Of a stretch of DNA of 64,000 nt, positions 24,504 to 34,093 are shown one piece after another. Under the pieces are notes generated by a model. The model was given only the letters and a program-made list of their open reading frames with translations, did not search any database and had not been told where the DNA came from. How positions within the stretch are numbered: position 1 is the first letter of the stretch; every line of letters starts with the position of its first letter. Origin of the DNA: Hyphomicrobium_A sp044507625 (GTDB taxonomy: Bacteria; Pseudomonadota; Alphaproteobacteria; Rhizobiales; Hyphomicrobiaceae). The stretch spans positions 270,236 to 334,235 of the forward strand of contig JBIQJE010000003.1 in NCBI GenBank assembly GCA_044507625.1, read 5' to 3'. Made by a program: the position numbers and the translations under genes.

Positions 24504-27377
24504 ATGTCCATCACAATCCAAGCGCTTCAGGACGATCGCGGTCACGTGCCGTCATCGGGGAGGCGACCGTCCGCCGACGCGCCGGCCTATCAGGTGATCC
24601 GCCGCAACGGCTCCGTGACACCGTTCGATGCCACCAAGATTACCGTCGCGCTGACGAAAGCGTTTCTTGCCGTTGAAGGCGGGCGCGCCGCGGCCTCGCG
24701 CCGTGTACACGATGTGGTTGAAAAGCTCTCCCAGCAGATCATTGCCGCCCTGACACGTCGCACCGACGGCGGACGCACTTTCCACATCGAAGAGATCCAG
24801 GACCAGGTCGAGCTGGCGCTGATGCGCGGCGAGCACCACAAGGTGGCGCGCGCCTATGTGCTCTATCGCGAGGAGCGCAATCGCGAGCGTCTCGCTGTCG
24901 CCGCCGCGGAGCCTAAGCGTTCCGCCGTGAAGATCGGCGTGCGCGGGCCGGATGGCAACGCCGCGCCGCTCGACGAGGCACGCCTCGAAGCGCTCGTCGC
25001 CGAGGCCTGCGCGGGCCTGACGGATGTCGAGGCCGCGCCAATCCTGGCCGAAGTTCACCGCAACATCTACGACGGCATCACCGCTTCTGAGCTGGCGCTG
25101 GCGCCCATTCTCGCGGCGCGGACATTGATCGAGCGCGAGCCGAACTACAGCTACGTCTCGGCACGGCTGCTGCTCGACAAGCTGCGCCAGGAAGCATTGA
25201 CCTGCGTGCACGGCCGCTTCGAGCAGGCGACGCAGTCGGAGATGGCTGAGCGCTATCCGGAATACTTTGCGGCTTTCATTTCCAAGGGCATTGCGGCCGA
25301 GCTGCTCGATCCGGAGCTCGGACGCTTCGACCTCGTCCGTCTCGCCAAGGCGCTGCGGCCGGAACGCGATCTGCAGTTCCAGTTCCTCGGACTGCAGACG
25401 CTCTACGATCGCTATTTCCTGCAGACGCGCGGTGTGCGCATCGAGCTGCCGCAGGCGTTCTTCATGCGTGTCGCCATGGGGCTGGCGCTGCGTGAGATTG
25501 ACCGCGAAGCGCGGGCCATCGAGTTCTATGAGCTTTTGTCCTCGTTCGACTTCATGTGCTCGACGCCGACGCTGTTCAACGCCGGCACGCCGCGGCCGCA
25601 GCTTTCGTCCTGCTTCCTCACCACCGTGCCGGATGACCTCGACGGCATCTTCAAGGCCGTGAAAGACAACGCGCTGCTGGCAAAATACTCCGGCGGTCTG
25701 GGCAACGACTGGACGCGCGTCCGCGGTCTCGGAGCGCACATCAAGGGCACCAACGGCGAGAGCCAGGGCATCGTGCCGTTCCTTAAGGTGGCGAACGACA
25801 CCGCGATCGCCGTGAACCAGGGCGGCAAGCGCAAGGGCGCCGTGTGCGCCTACCTCGAAACCTGGCACATCGACATCGAGGAATACCTCGATCTGCGCAA
25901 GAACACCGGCGATGACCGGCGGCGCACCCACGACATGAACACGGCGAACTGGGTGCCGGATCTGTTCATGCAGCGCGTCGCCGAGGATGGGCAGTGGACG
26001 CTCTTCTCGCCGGACGAGGTGCCCGACCTCCACGATCTTTACGGCACGGCTTTTGCCGAGCGCTACCGGCATTACGAGCAGAAGGCCGAGCGCATGGAGA
26101 TCAAGATCGCGCGGCGCGTGCGCGCGGTCGACCTGTGGCGGCGCATGCTGACGATGCTGTTCGAGACCGGACATCCATGGGTGACGTTCAAGGACCCGTG
26201 CAACATCCGTTCGCCACAGCAGCATTGCGGCGTGGTGCATTCCTCGAACCTGTGCACCGAGATCACGCTCAACACGTCCGACAGCGAGGTTGCAGTCTGC
26301 AATCTCGGTTCCGTCAATCTCGCCAATCACGTGACGCCGGAGGGCCTCGATCGCGCACGGCTCTCCCGCACCGTGAAGACCGCGATGCGGATGCTCGACA
26401 ACGTGATCGACATCAACTTCTACACCATCCCCGAGGCGCGACGTTCAAACCTGCGCCACCGGCCGGTGGGCATGGGGCTCATGGGCTACCAGGATGCGCT
26501 GCACATCCTGCGCATTCCGTTTGCCTCCGCCGAGGCCGTCGCCTTCGCCGATACCAGCATGGAAGTGCTGAGCTATGAGGCGATCTCGGCGTCCTCCGAT
26601 CTCGCGGCCGAGCGCGGGCGCTATGCAACGTACGATGGCTCGCTCTGGTCACGCGGCATCCTGCCGATCGACTCCATCGCGCTGCTGGCCGATGCGCGCG
26701 GCGAATACCTGCGCCTCGATACCTCCACAACGCTCGATTGGGATGAGCTGCGCGAGCGCGTGCGCAGCACCGGAATGCGCAACTCCAACGTGATGGCGAT
26801 CGCGCCGACAGCAACCATCTCCAACATCTGCGGCGTGGCCCAGTCGATCGAGCCGGCGTTCCGCAACCTTTACGTCAAGGCGAATATGTCGGGCGACTTC
26901 ACGGTGGTGAATCCGTACCTCGTCGCCGACCTGCGCGCACGCGGACTTTGGGACGAGGTGATGATCTCGGACCTCAAATATTTCGACGGCTCGCTCGGAT
27001 CGATCGACCGCGTCCCCGACGACATCAAAGCGCTCTATGCCACCGCTTTCGAGATCGACGCCCATTGGCTCGTCGAAGCCGGTGCAAGACGGCAGAAGTG
27101 GATCGATCAGGCCCAGTCCCTCAACCTCTACATCGCCGCCCCGAACGGAAAGGCGCTCGATGCGCTCTATCGCCTTGCATGGGAGCGTGGCCTCAAGACG
27201 ACATACTACCTGCGCTCGCAGTCGGCGACCCACGTCGAGAAATCGACGCTCAAGGGAACGGACGGAAAGCTCAATGCCGTATCCACCAGCACGTTGCATT
27301 CGGCGCCAGCGCACATCGATACGGCCGCACCTAAGGCTTGTCTGATCGACGATCCCGGCTGCGAAGCGTGCCAGTAG
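24504..27377 (+). CDS. nrdA: ribonucleoside-diphosphate reductase, alpha subunit (class I)
   Basis: 957 residues. Reduces ribonucleotides to deoxyribonucleotides in the cytosol with NrdB. Two N-terminal ATP-cone regulatory regions (YQVIRRNGSVTPFDATKIT about residues 30-125; a second, more divergent one about 145-235). Catalytic core: STPTLFNAGTPRPQLSSCFL (first redox Cys), SSNLCTEITLN (Asn, thiyl-radical Cys, Glu), EVAVCNLGSVNL (second redox Cys), and the C-terminal shuttle pair GCEACQ. Start ATG 24504 is set by the ribosome site AGGGG and the cone domain. Expression is controlled by the cobalamin riboswitch upstream, so this enzyme likely stands in for a B12-dependent class II reductase when B12 is scarce. 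Confidence 0.95.
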   Translation: MSITIQALQDDRGHVPSSGRRPSADAPAYQVIRRNGSVTPFDATKITVALTKAFLAVEGGRAAASRRVHDVVEKLSQQIIAALTRRTDGGRTFHIEEIQDQVELALMRGEHHKVARAYVLYREERNRERLAVAAAEPKRSAVKIGVRGPDGNAAPLDEARLEALVAEACAGLTDVEAAPILAEVHRNIYDGITASELALAPILAARTLIEREPNYSYVSARLLLDKLRQEALTCVHGRFEQATQSEMAERYPEYFAAFISKGIAAELLDPELGRFDLVRLAKALRPERDLQFQFLGLQTLYDRYFLQTRGVRIELPQAFFMRVAMGLALREIDREARAIEFYELLSSFDFMCSTPTLFNAGTPRPQLSSCFLTTVPDDLDGIFKAVKDNALLAKYSGGLGNDWTRVRGLGAHIKGTNGESQGIVPFLKVANDTAIAVNQGGKRKGAVCAYLETWHIDIEEYLDLRKNTGDDRRRTHDMNTANWVPDLFMQRVAEDGQWTLFSPDEVPDLHDLYGTAFAERYRHYEQKAERMEIKIARRVRAVDLWRRMLTMLFETGHPWVTFKDPCNIRSPQQHCGVVHSSNLCTEITLNTSDSEVAVCNLGSVNLANHVTPEGLDRARLSRTVKTAMRMLDNVIDINFYTIPEARRSNLRHRPVGMGLMGYQDALHILRIPFASAEAVAFADTSMEVLSYEAISASSDLAAERGRYATYDGSLWSRGILPIDSIALLADARGEYLRLDTSTTLDWDELRERVRSTGMRNSNVMAIAPTATISNICGVAQSIEPAFRNLYVKANMSGDFTVVNPYLVADLRARGLWDEVMISDLKYFDGSLGSIDRVPDDIKALYATAFEIDAHWLVEAGARRQKWIDQAQSLNLYIAAPNGKALDALYRLAWERGLKTTYYLRSQSATHVEKSTLKGTDGKLNAVSTSTLHSAPAHIDTAAPKACLIDDPGCEACQ

Positions 27378-27499
27378 GCGCTGCCGGCTTCACGGAATGA
27401 TATCGCCGCGCCGCATGTTCGCGGTGGACCGAATCTCGCCCGTGCCTTCACACCTGTGCCGGCACGTGCCTCATCATCGCCATTCCACGGAGAAGAATA

Positions 27500-28633
27500 A
27501 TGCTCGACTGGTCGGAGCCGACGCCACGCAAGGAAACACGCCCGCTCGATTCCGTTGCGCCGGCACTGCCGCTGCCGGATGCCGCGACGGGTCTCGGCGA
27601 GATCGACCGCAGCGCTGGTCGCGTGCGCGTCGACGATAAAGCCATGATCAACGCCCGCGCGGACGTGAACCAGCTTCTGCCGCTCAAGTACGCCTGGGCG
27701 TGGGAGAAGTACCTCAACGCCTGCAACAACCATTGGATGCCGACGGAAGTCTCGATGCAGGCGGACATCGCGCTCTGGAAGTCGAAGGATGGGTTGACGG
27801 AAGAGGAGCGGCGCATGGTGAAGCGCAACCTCGGCTTCTTCGCCGCCTCGGAAAGCCTCGTCGCCAACAACATCGTGCTGGCCATCTATCGCCATCTCAC
27901 CAATCCGGAGTGCCGCCAGTATCTGTTGCGGCAGGCGTTCGAAGAGGCCGTGCACACGCACACGTTCCAGTACATCGTCGAAAGTCTCGGCCTCGATGAG
28001 GGTGAGCTGTTCAACATGTACCGCGAGGTGCCGTCGATCACCGACAAGGCCGCATGGGCGCTGGCGTTCACGCAGCACCTCGATGATCCTGCCTTCAAGA
28101 CCGGAACGCCGGAAGCCGATCAGGCCTTCGTGCGCGATCTCGTCGCCTTCTACGTCGTGTTCGAGGGTATGTGGTTCTACACCGGCTTCGCGCAGATCCT
28201 TTCGCTCGGGCGGCGCAATAAGATGGTCGGCATCGCGGAGCAATATCAATACATCCTGCGCGATGAGAGCATCCACCTGAACTTCGGCATCGACGTGATC
28301 AATCAGATCAAGATCGAGAATCCGCATCTTTGGTCGAAAGCATTCCAGGAAGAGGTGCGCCAGATGCTGCGCGACGCGGCCGAGCTCGAAGCCTCCTATG
28401 GCCGCGACACGATGCCCGGCGGACTGCTGGGCCTGAACGCGAAGCTGTGCGAGCAATACATGCACTTCATCGCCAACCGCCGTTGCGCGCAGCTCGGGCT
28501 GCAGCCGGTGTTTGCGGAGGCGGAAAATCCATTCCCGTGGATGTCGGAGGCGATGGATCTCAAGAAGGAGAAGAACTTCTTCGAGACGCGCGTCATCGAA
28601 TACCAGAACGGCGGCGCGCTGAGCTGGGACTAG
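27500..28633 (+). CDS. nrdB: ribonucleotide reductase beta subunit, class Ic (Phe at radical-Tyr position)
   Basis: 377 residues. Ferritin-like R2 subunit that makes the oxidant for NrdA. Metal ligands are visible: Glu118 in SESLVANNIV, Glu149 and His152 in FEEAVHTHTF, and later FEGMWFY and RDESIHLNF. The residue four after His152, Tyr122 in E. coli, is Phe156. The stretch closely matches the chlamydial class Ic protein (LRQAFEEAVHTHTF, EQYQYILRDE, NPFPWMSE, KEKNFFETRVIEYQ), which uses a Mn/Fe cofactor instead of a tyrosyl radical. It follows nrdA by 122 bases and probably shares its riboswitch control. Confidence 0.95.
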   Translation: MLDWSEPTPRKETRPLDSVAPALPLPDAATGLGEIDRSAGRVRVDDKAMINARADVNQLLPLKYAWAWEKYLNACNNHWMPTEVSMQADIALWKSKDGLTEEERRMVKRNLGFFAASESLVANNIVLAIYRHLTNPECRQYLLRQAFEEAVHTHTFQYIVESLGLDEGELFNMYREVPSITDKAAWALAFTQHLDDPAFKTGTPEADQAFVRDLVAFYVVFEGMWFYTGFAQILSLGRRNKMVGIAEQYQYILRDESIHLNFGIDVINQIKIENPHLWSKAFQEEVRQMLRDAAELEASYGRDTMPGGLLGLNAKLCEQYMHFIANRRCAQLGLQPVFAEAENPFPWMSEAMDLKKEKNFFETRVIEYQNGGALSWD

Positions 28634-28660
28634 TCCCGCCCTAGGCGCCTAGACCATGAT

Positions 28661-28688
28661 CGCTTCGGACCACTATCGGTCCGAAGCG
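28661..28688 (+). terminator. perfect 11-bp inverted repeat after nrdB (terminator or dispersed palindrome)
   Basis: CGCTTCGGACC (28661-28671) and GGTCCGAAGCG (28678-28688) form a perfect stem with a six-base loop, 27 bases after the nrdB stop. No T-run follows, and the flanks (ATGATCGCTTCGGACC; GTGAATCATCGGTCC) repeat parts of the stem. A dispersed palindromic element is therefore as likely as a simple terminator. Confidence 0.5.
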
Positions 28689-28974
28689 TGAATCATCGGT
28701 CCAATTGAAATACTGGAGCCGCGTCGCATTCGAGAAATGCGAGCGCGCTCTAGGTTGCACAGGATGCAAAAAGCGCGGCGGACGCCGCCGCGCCGCATCA
28801 CGAGCCCGTGAAACGAGCTGAGCAAGTAGGGTTGTCGCTCGGGCACCGCGCGAGAATAGCCGCTCCGCCTTGGACAAATTGACCGATCTTCGATGTATAG
28901 CGACCCCCGATTGGCACCCACGGGCGTCGCCTCGCGTTCCTCAAGAGTTGATCACAGCAAGAGGAACGCCAACT

Positions 28975-29517
28975 ATGGACAAGTTAGCACGCATCCGCGG
29001 CTTAGCGCTGGCAGCGCTCGTCGCGTGGATCGCAGTAACCCCTTCTACCGCCGAGGCGAGGAAGAAACTCGCCATCCTGCCGTTCGAGATCCACGACACC
29101 TCGGGGGAGACGGGGCCGGCATCGCGCCACGCCGAAATGCTGTCGAAGCTGACCCAGTACACCGGCGAGCGCATCAAGGCGGCGGGTCTCTACGACGTCG
29201 TCGAGCCCAGTGCCGTCGCCAAGGCCGTGGCCGAGGTGAACCCAGGGACGTACCTGCGTGCCTGCAACGGCTGCGAGTTCGATATCGCCCGCAAGATTGG
29301 CGCCGACGAGGTGATGATCGGCTGGGTATGGAAGGTATCGACGCTCATCGGCACGCTGCACGTCGAGATCAAGGATGTCGCGAGCGGGCGGACCACCTTT
29401 GCCAAGGTGCTCGACTTCCGCGGCGACAACAGCAAAGCCTGGGACCGCGCCGCGGCCTACATGGTCGATGGCATGCGCAAGGATCGGGACGCCGGCAAGA
29501 TTCCCAACGCAGGCTGA
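28975..29517 (+). CDS. exported DUF2380/DUF3280-type protein
   Basis: 180 residues with a signal peptide (LALAALVAWIAVTPSTAEA). The mature part starts KKLAILPFEIHDTSGE and has a Cys pair in RACNGCEFDIARKIGADEV, then GWVWKVSTLIGTLHVEIKD. The fold of such proteins is thought to be TolB N-terminal-like, and they occur in several methylotroph and PQQ-dehydrogenase contexts; no biochemical role is established. ATG 28975 has AGAGGAA upstream. It stands alone, between nrdB and a P-type ATPase. Confidence 0.75.
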   Translation: MDKLARIRGLALAALVAWIAVTPSTAEARKKLAILPFEIHDTSGETGPASRHAEMLSKLTQYTGERIKAAGLYDVVEPSAVAKAVAEVNPGTYLRACNGCEFDIARKIGADEVMIGWVWKVSTLIGTLHVEIKDVASGRTTFAKVLDFRGDNSKAWDRAAAYMVDGMRKDRDAGKIPNAG

Positions 29518-29947
29518 CGGTTGTGGCGCTGGCCTGGCGCGCCTTGTCGAGACGCGTCGCATGGGAGGCGAGGCACCCGCGTTCCTGACGCCGTGGGACG
29601 CACGCCGCGTTGTGGCCAAGCATCCAACGGGTCCGCCGTCGCCTTGCAGCGCGCCGCAGCCGAGCCAGACGGCCAGCGCACGGCCGGACCTGCTTCGGGA
29701 GCGGGAGCTGCCATCGTCATCATGCGCCCGAGCACGCGGCGCGGAGCGAGGCACTCGCGTCAGCAACCCCGATCGCGCCTCTGCGCTATCGTTGATCCAG
29801 ATCAGTCGCGCCACCGCCGGTCTCTGCCATGCTCACAGTGCTCCGAGAGAGCAAGGGAATCTTTGGCAATGTTTGGATCGGCGCGGCTGATTAAACTGGC
29901 CGGACATCCAAACGCAAACGGCAGGCGGAAAGGAGCATCGGGGCGGA
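29518..29947. other. intergenic region before the P-type ATPase
   Basis: 430 bases with open frames on both strands, none with family motifs or good ribosome sites. Presumably holds the ATPase promoter (no clear -35/-10 seen). Nothing else noticed. Confidence 0.4.
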
Positions 29948-32707
29948 ATGGATACCGGCGCAAGCAGCACGACTGAGCAACGCGGAGCCCATGCATGCAG
30001 CGCGGAAGAAATTCTCGCCGCCCTTAAAGCCGACGCCGGCGGCCTGAGCTTGCACGAAGCGGAACGACGCCTGAAGCGCTTCGGTCCCAACGAGCTGCCG
30101 GCGGTGGCCGGACGCCACCCGCTGTTCCGCTTGCTCGCTCAGTTCAACAATGCGCTGATCTACTTCCTCCTCGCAGGAGCGCTGGCGGCATGGGCGCTCG
30201 GCCATCTGATAGATGCATCCGTGATCGTCGTCGTCGTTCTGGTCAACGCCATCGTCGGCTTTATTCAGGAGGGCAAGGCGGAGAATGCACTGAACGCCAT
30301 CCGCAACATGATTTCTCCGCGCGCCAACGTCCTGCGGGAGTCCACGCGCCATAACGTGCCCGTCAACGAGCTGGTGCCGGGCGATATCGTGCTGCTGGAG
30401 GCGGGCGACCGTGTTCCTGCCGATCTGCGGATTCTGCGCGCCCGCGGCCTGCTGATCGACGAAGCGTTGCTGACCGGGGAGTCGGTGGCAGCCGAAAAGC
30501 AAGAGGCGCCGGTCGCCGCGGACGCCGCACTGGGCGACCGGCGGTCCATGGCCCACTCGGGAAGTCTCGTCGCCGCCGGACAAGGCACCGGCATCGTGGT
30601 GGCGACCGCGCTTCGCACGGAGATCGGTCGCATCAGCGCCTTGCTTGGCGAGGTCGAGGAGCTGACGACGCCGCTGCTGCGCCAGATCAACCGTTTCGGT
30701 CAGCGTTTCACCTGGGTCGCGCTCGTTGGCGCCGCCTTGCTTTTCGCGTTTGCCGTGCTCGCGCGCGACTTTGCCTGGGACGAAGCGCTCATGGCCGTCG
30801 TCGCGCTGGCCGTTGGCATAGTGCCCGAAGGGTTGCCCGCGGTCATCACCATCACGCTCGCTATCGGGGTACGGCGCATGGCCGCCCGCAATGCCGTGAT
30901 CCGGCGCCTGCCGGCGGTCGAGACGCTCGGCGCAACCTCCGTCATCTGCTCGGACAAGACGGGCACGCTCACGCGGAACGAAATGACCGCGCGGCGTGTC
31001 GTTACAGCGCTCGGCGAAACCCGTGTGAGCGGCTCCGGCTATGCGCCGGAGGGCAGCCTGCTCTTCACCGAAGGTGCCGAAGAAGAAGCGCAGCATAATG
31101 CGGCGCTTGCGATCGCGCGTGCGGGCCTTCTGTGCGGAGATGCGCAACTTCGCGAAGCGCACGGCGTGTGGACATCGCATGGAGATCCGATGGAGAGCGC
31201 GCTGGTGGCACTGGCCATCAAGGCCGGGCTCGATGCCCAACCGACACGGGCCGGCTGGCCGCGCGTGGACGAGATCCCTTTCGATGCGCAGCATCGATTC
31301 ATGGCGACGCTGAACGATACGCCGGCAGGCGACCGGATCATCTTCGTCAAGGGGGCACCGGAACGGGTGTTGGAAATGTGCGCCATGCAGGCGCAAGGCC
31401 CGAACGATGCACCCATCGACAGCGAGATGTGGGCCGCGCGGATTTCCGCCGCCGCGTCACAAGGCGAGCGCGTGCTCGGATTCGCCATGAAGCGCGCCGC
31501 AGAAAATGGCTCACGCCTGGACTTCGATGACGTCGAAACCGGGCTGGTCTTCCTCGGCATCGTCGGCTTCATCGATCCGCCACGCGAGGAAGCCGTGGCC
31601 GCGATCGCGGAGTGCCGCTCGGCAGGCATCGACGTCAAGATGATCACCGGCGACCACGCCGCGACGGCAGCGGCGATCGCCAGGCAGTTGGGCATCGCCG
31701 ATCGCCTCAACGTGCTCACCGGGCGTGATCTCGACGGCATGTCCGATGCAGCGCTCGATGCCGTCGTCGAGGCGACCGCGGTGTTCGCGCGCACCAGCCC
31801 GGAGCACAAACTGCGCATCGTGCGCGCACTGCAGGCCAAAGGGGCCGTCGTGGCGATGACGGGTGACGGGGTTAACGATTCGCCGTCCCTCAAGCAGGCG
31901 GATGTCGGTGTCGCCATGGGGCACAAGGGAACGGAGGCCGCCAAGGAAGCATCGCAGATGGTGCTTCTGGATGACAATTTCGCATCCATCGTCTCCGCCG
32001 TACGCGAGGGGCGCACCGTTTACGACAACATCCAGAAGGTAACAGCCTGGACTATCCCGACCAACGGCGGCGAGGCGTTGACGGTGATCGCCGCAATCCT
32101 GATCGGCTTCACGATGCCGATGACGCCGGCGCAGATCCTGTGGATCAACATGATCCTCACCATCACGCTCGGCCTCGTGCTTGCATTCGAGCCGTCGGAG
32201 CCCGACGTGATGCGACGTCCACCCCGGCCCGCTGCGGCCGGGCTGCTGTCGCCCTTCCTCCTCTGGCGCGTGGTGTTCGTGTCGCTGATCTTCGTGGCAT
32301 CGGCCCTCGCGATATTCTTCTACGCGCTCTATCGCGATCTCGGCGTGGACATGGCCCGCACCATGGTCGTCAATACCATTGTCGTGCTGGAGATATTCTA
32401 TCTCTTCAATGTGCGGTATCTGCGCATGACATCCTTCACCTGGAAAGGCGCGCTCGGCACACCGGCGGTGCTCATCGCCGTCGGTGCAGTGGTGCTCGCG
32501 CAGCTCGCATTCACCTATCTGCCCGTGATGCATCAGCTGTTCGCGACCCAGCCTGTAAGCCTGGGTGACGGCGTGCTCATCATCGGTGTCGGCGTCTTGG
32601 CGATGGTCATCCTGGAGGCCGAGAAGCATCTCATGCGGCGCTTGACGATTTTTCAACCGACCGGCGGAGCGAGTGCGGCATCCAAGGCGCAAAAGCAGTT
32701 TGCCTGA
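29948..32707 (+). CDS. P-type cation-transporting ATPase (P2 family)
   Basis: 919 residues. N-terminal cation-ATPase domain (LSLHEAERRLKRFGPNELP), actuator loop LLTGESVAAEKQ, M4 motif VPEGLPAVITITLAIG, phosphorylation site CSDKTGTLTRNE with Asp336, nucleotide-domain FVKGAPERVLE, hinge MTGDGVNDSPSLKQADVG. About ten helices. M5 reads PTNGGEALTV and M6 NMILTITLGLVLAFEP, unlike the Ca2+ pump pair, so the ion is uncertain (Ca2+, Mg2+, Na+/K+ or other). No regulator or metal-binding accessory gene adjoins it. Confidence 0.9.
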   Translation: MDTGASSTTEQRGAHACSAEEILAALKADAGGLSLHEAERRLKRFGPNELPAVAGRHPLFRLLAQFNNALIYFLLAGALAAWALGHLIDASVIVVVVLVNAIVGFIQEGKAENALNAIRNMISPRANVLRESTRHNVPVNELVPGDIVLLEAGDRVPADLRILRARGLLIDEALLTGESVAAEKQEAPVAADAALGDRRSMAHSGSLVAAGQGTGIVVATALRTEIGRISALLGEVEELTTPLLRQINRFGQRFTWVALVGAALLFAFAVLARDFAWDEALMAVVALAVGIVPEGLPAVITITLAIGVRRMAARNAVIRRLPAVETLGATSVICSDKTGTLTRNEMTARRVVTALGETRVSGSGYAPEGSLLFTEGAEEEAQHNAALAIARAGLLCGDAQLREAHGVWTSHGDPMESALVALAIKAGLDAQPTRAGWPRVDEIPFDAQHRFMATLNDTPAGDRIIFVKGAPERVLEMCAMQAQGPNDAPIDSEMWAARISAAASQGERVLGFAMKRAAENGSRLDFDDVETGLVFLGIVGFIDPPREEAVAAIAECRSAGIDVKMITGDHAATAAAIARQLGIADRLNVLTGRDLDGMSDAALDAVVEATAVFARTSPEHKLRIVRALQAKGAVVAMTGDGVNDSPSLKQADVGVAMGHKGTEAAKEASQMVLLDDNFASIVSAVREGRTVYDNIQKVTAWTIPTNGGEALTVIAAILIGFTMPMTPAQILWINMILTITLGLVLAFEPSEPDVMRRPPRPAAAGLLSPFLLWRVVFVSLIFVASALAIFFYALYRDLGVDMARTMVVNTIVVLEIFYLFNVRYLRMTSFTWKGALGTPAVLIAVGAVVLAQLAFTYLPVMHQLFATQPVSLGDGVLIIGVGVLAMVILEAEKHLMRRLTIFQPTGGASAASKAQKQFA

Positions 32708-32833
32708 TGAAAAATTGGAGTTGGCAGTCCAGCTCGACGATTCGGCAAAGAGGGAACGACCGGCTACGGCCTCGCCGTTTACCGGGTCGAAGCGGGGCCG
32801 ATCCCTTCCTCCTCCGGCGCAGAACGGGACCGT

Positions 32834-33694
32834 TCAAGCGGTAATGTTGGCGCTGTCTCCGCCCGTCACGTCGTATGTGGCGCCCGAAACCATGTAAGCA
32901 TCGTCGCTGGCCAGAAAGACAACCACGGGAGCGATGGATTCAGGCGGCAGCCAGGGCACGCCGAGCGGAGATTTCGCAATGAGCTTTTGCTTTGCTTCCG
33001 CTTCCAGCTTTTCGAGCGGTTCCGAATTGTTGAGGTCGTCGACCACTTGCGCGTAGCGCTGCCGATGCCGCGTGAGCGCCGTGTCGACCAGCCCGGGGAT
33101 GACTGCGTTGACGGTGATGCCGTACTGCCCGAACTCAAGCGCCGCGGATTTCATCAGGCCGATGATGCCCCATTTCGAGGCGGAATAAGCCGCACCGTAT
33201 TTCGTTCCATGCTGTCCCTGCGTCGACGACGTGAGGATGATGCGTCCGCCGCCGTTCTTGACGAGGTAAGGCGCGACCGCGCGAATCGCGTTGCAAGTGC
33301 CGTTGAGATTGACGTCGATCTGATCGTGCCAGTCGGCATCGTCCATCTCCAGGATCGGCTTGAAAGCTTGGATCCCCGCATTGGCGAAGAGAATGTCGAT
33401 CTTGCCGAAGGCATCTGCCGTCCACGTAGCCGCTTCGCGCAGAGCTGCAATATCGCGCTGGTCGAGTTGTCGCGCCGCCCATGTCCCACCTGCCGCCTCG
33501 ACAAGCCGCCCCGTCTCAGCCAGATCGGCCGGCGTCGCCGGTGTCACTTCGAGCGTCTTGCTCACCGGCCCCGCGATGTCGATTCCGACCACCGTAGCGC
33601 CCTCGTGCGCGACGGCGATAGCGCTCGCCCGGCCGATGCCCCGCGCCGCCCCCGTCACGATTGCGACTTTGCCATCCAGACGCTTCGATGACAT
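32834..33694 (-). CDS. SDR-family oxidoreductase
   Basis: 286 residues. Classical short-chain dehydrogenase: cofactor motif TGAARGIGRAS, NAG motif in LFANAGIQAF, catalytic Ser in ILTSSTQGQ and YSASKWG (Tyr and Lys of YxxxK). An acidic residue at the end of the second strand (VVGIDIAGP) suggests NAD+ rather than NADP+. Insert around residues 200-235 is longer than minimal, as in mycofactocin- or carveol-type SDRs. AAAGGAA ribosome site before ATG 33694. Convergent with the ATPase; substrate unknown. Confidence 0.88.
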   Translation of the reverse strand: MSSKRLDGKVAIVTGAARGIGRASAIAVAHEGATVVGIDIAGPVSKTLEVTPATPADLAETGRLVEAAGGTWAARQLDQRDIAALREAATWTADAFGKIDILFANAGIQAFKPILEMDDADWHDQIDVNLNGTCNAIRAVAPYLVKNGGGRIILTSSTQGQHGTKYGAAYSASKWGIIGLMKSAALEFGQYGITVNAVIPGLVDTALTRHRQRYAQVVDDLNNSEPLEKLEAEAKQKLIAKSPLGVPWLPPESIAPVVVFLASDDAYMVSGATYDVTGGDSANITA

Positions 33695-34093
33695 CGGCTG
33701 TTCCTTTCAATGGGCGTTGGCACCGTAGACGTTCCGACGTGATAGTGACGAAGAAAAGTTTCCAGCACTCCCCCATCTAAGAACACGATCGGACGCGTGA
33801 GACGGCCACGCGTACGCGTTCCCACCTATCTTGTCGACTCCCGCGCTTCACCTCCCTGTGCCGAGACATTGGTACGCAACGCCGCATGGCAAGCGACCAA
33901 TATCAATCGCGCGAACATCGTGTCGCAGCTTCCTCCGTTGCCTGATTGACCGGGGTTAAGAAGCGCGGCCCGGCCTCGGACCTACTGTCTCGATTGTGAG
34001 TGCTCGTCTTTCGGCCCGTTGAGCTGAATCAACGCCGATGACCGTCGCATGCATCACAATTCGCACTGAGCTTGAAGATCCCACGAGGCCGTC
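33695..34093. other. intergenic region upstream of narK-narGHJI
   Basis: 399 bases between the divergently read SDR gene and narK. Holds the FNR/NNR-like box at 33946-33959 and presumably the nar promoter just downstream of it. No gene seen. Confidence 0.5.
33946..33959 (+). promoter_or_regulatory. FNR/NNR-like operator of the nar operon
   Basis: TTGACCGGGGTTAA fits TTGA-N6-TTAA, a variant of the TTGAT-N4-ATCAA box of FNR-family activators, with one mismatch to a perfect palindrome. It is 134 bases before the narK start, a fitting distance for an activator site with a leader. A second box of the same form stands before the other narK. Confidence 0.55.
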
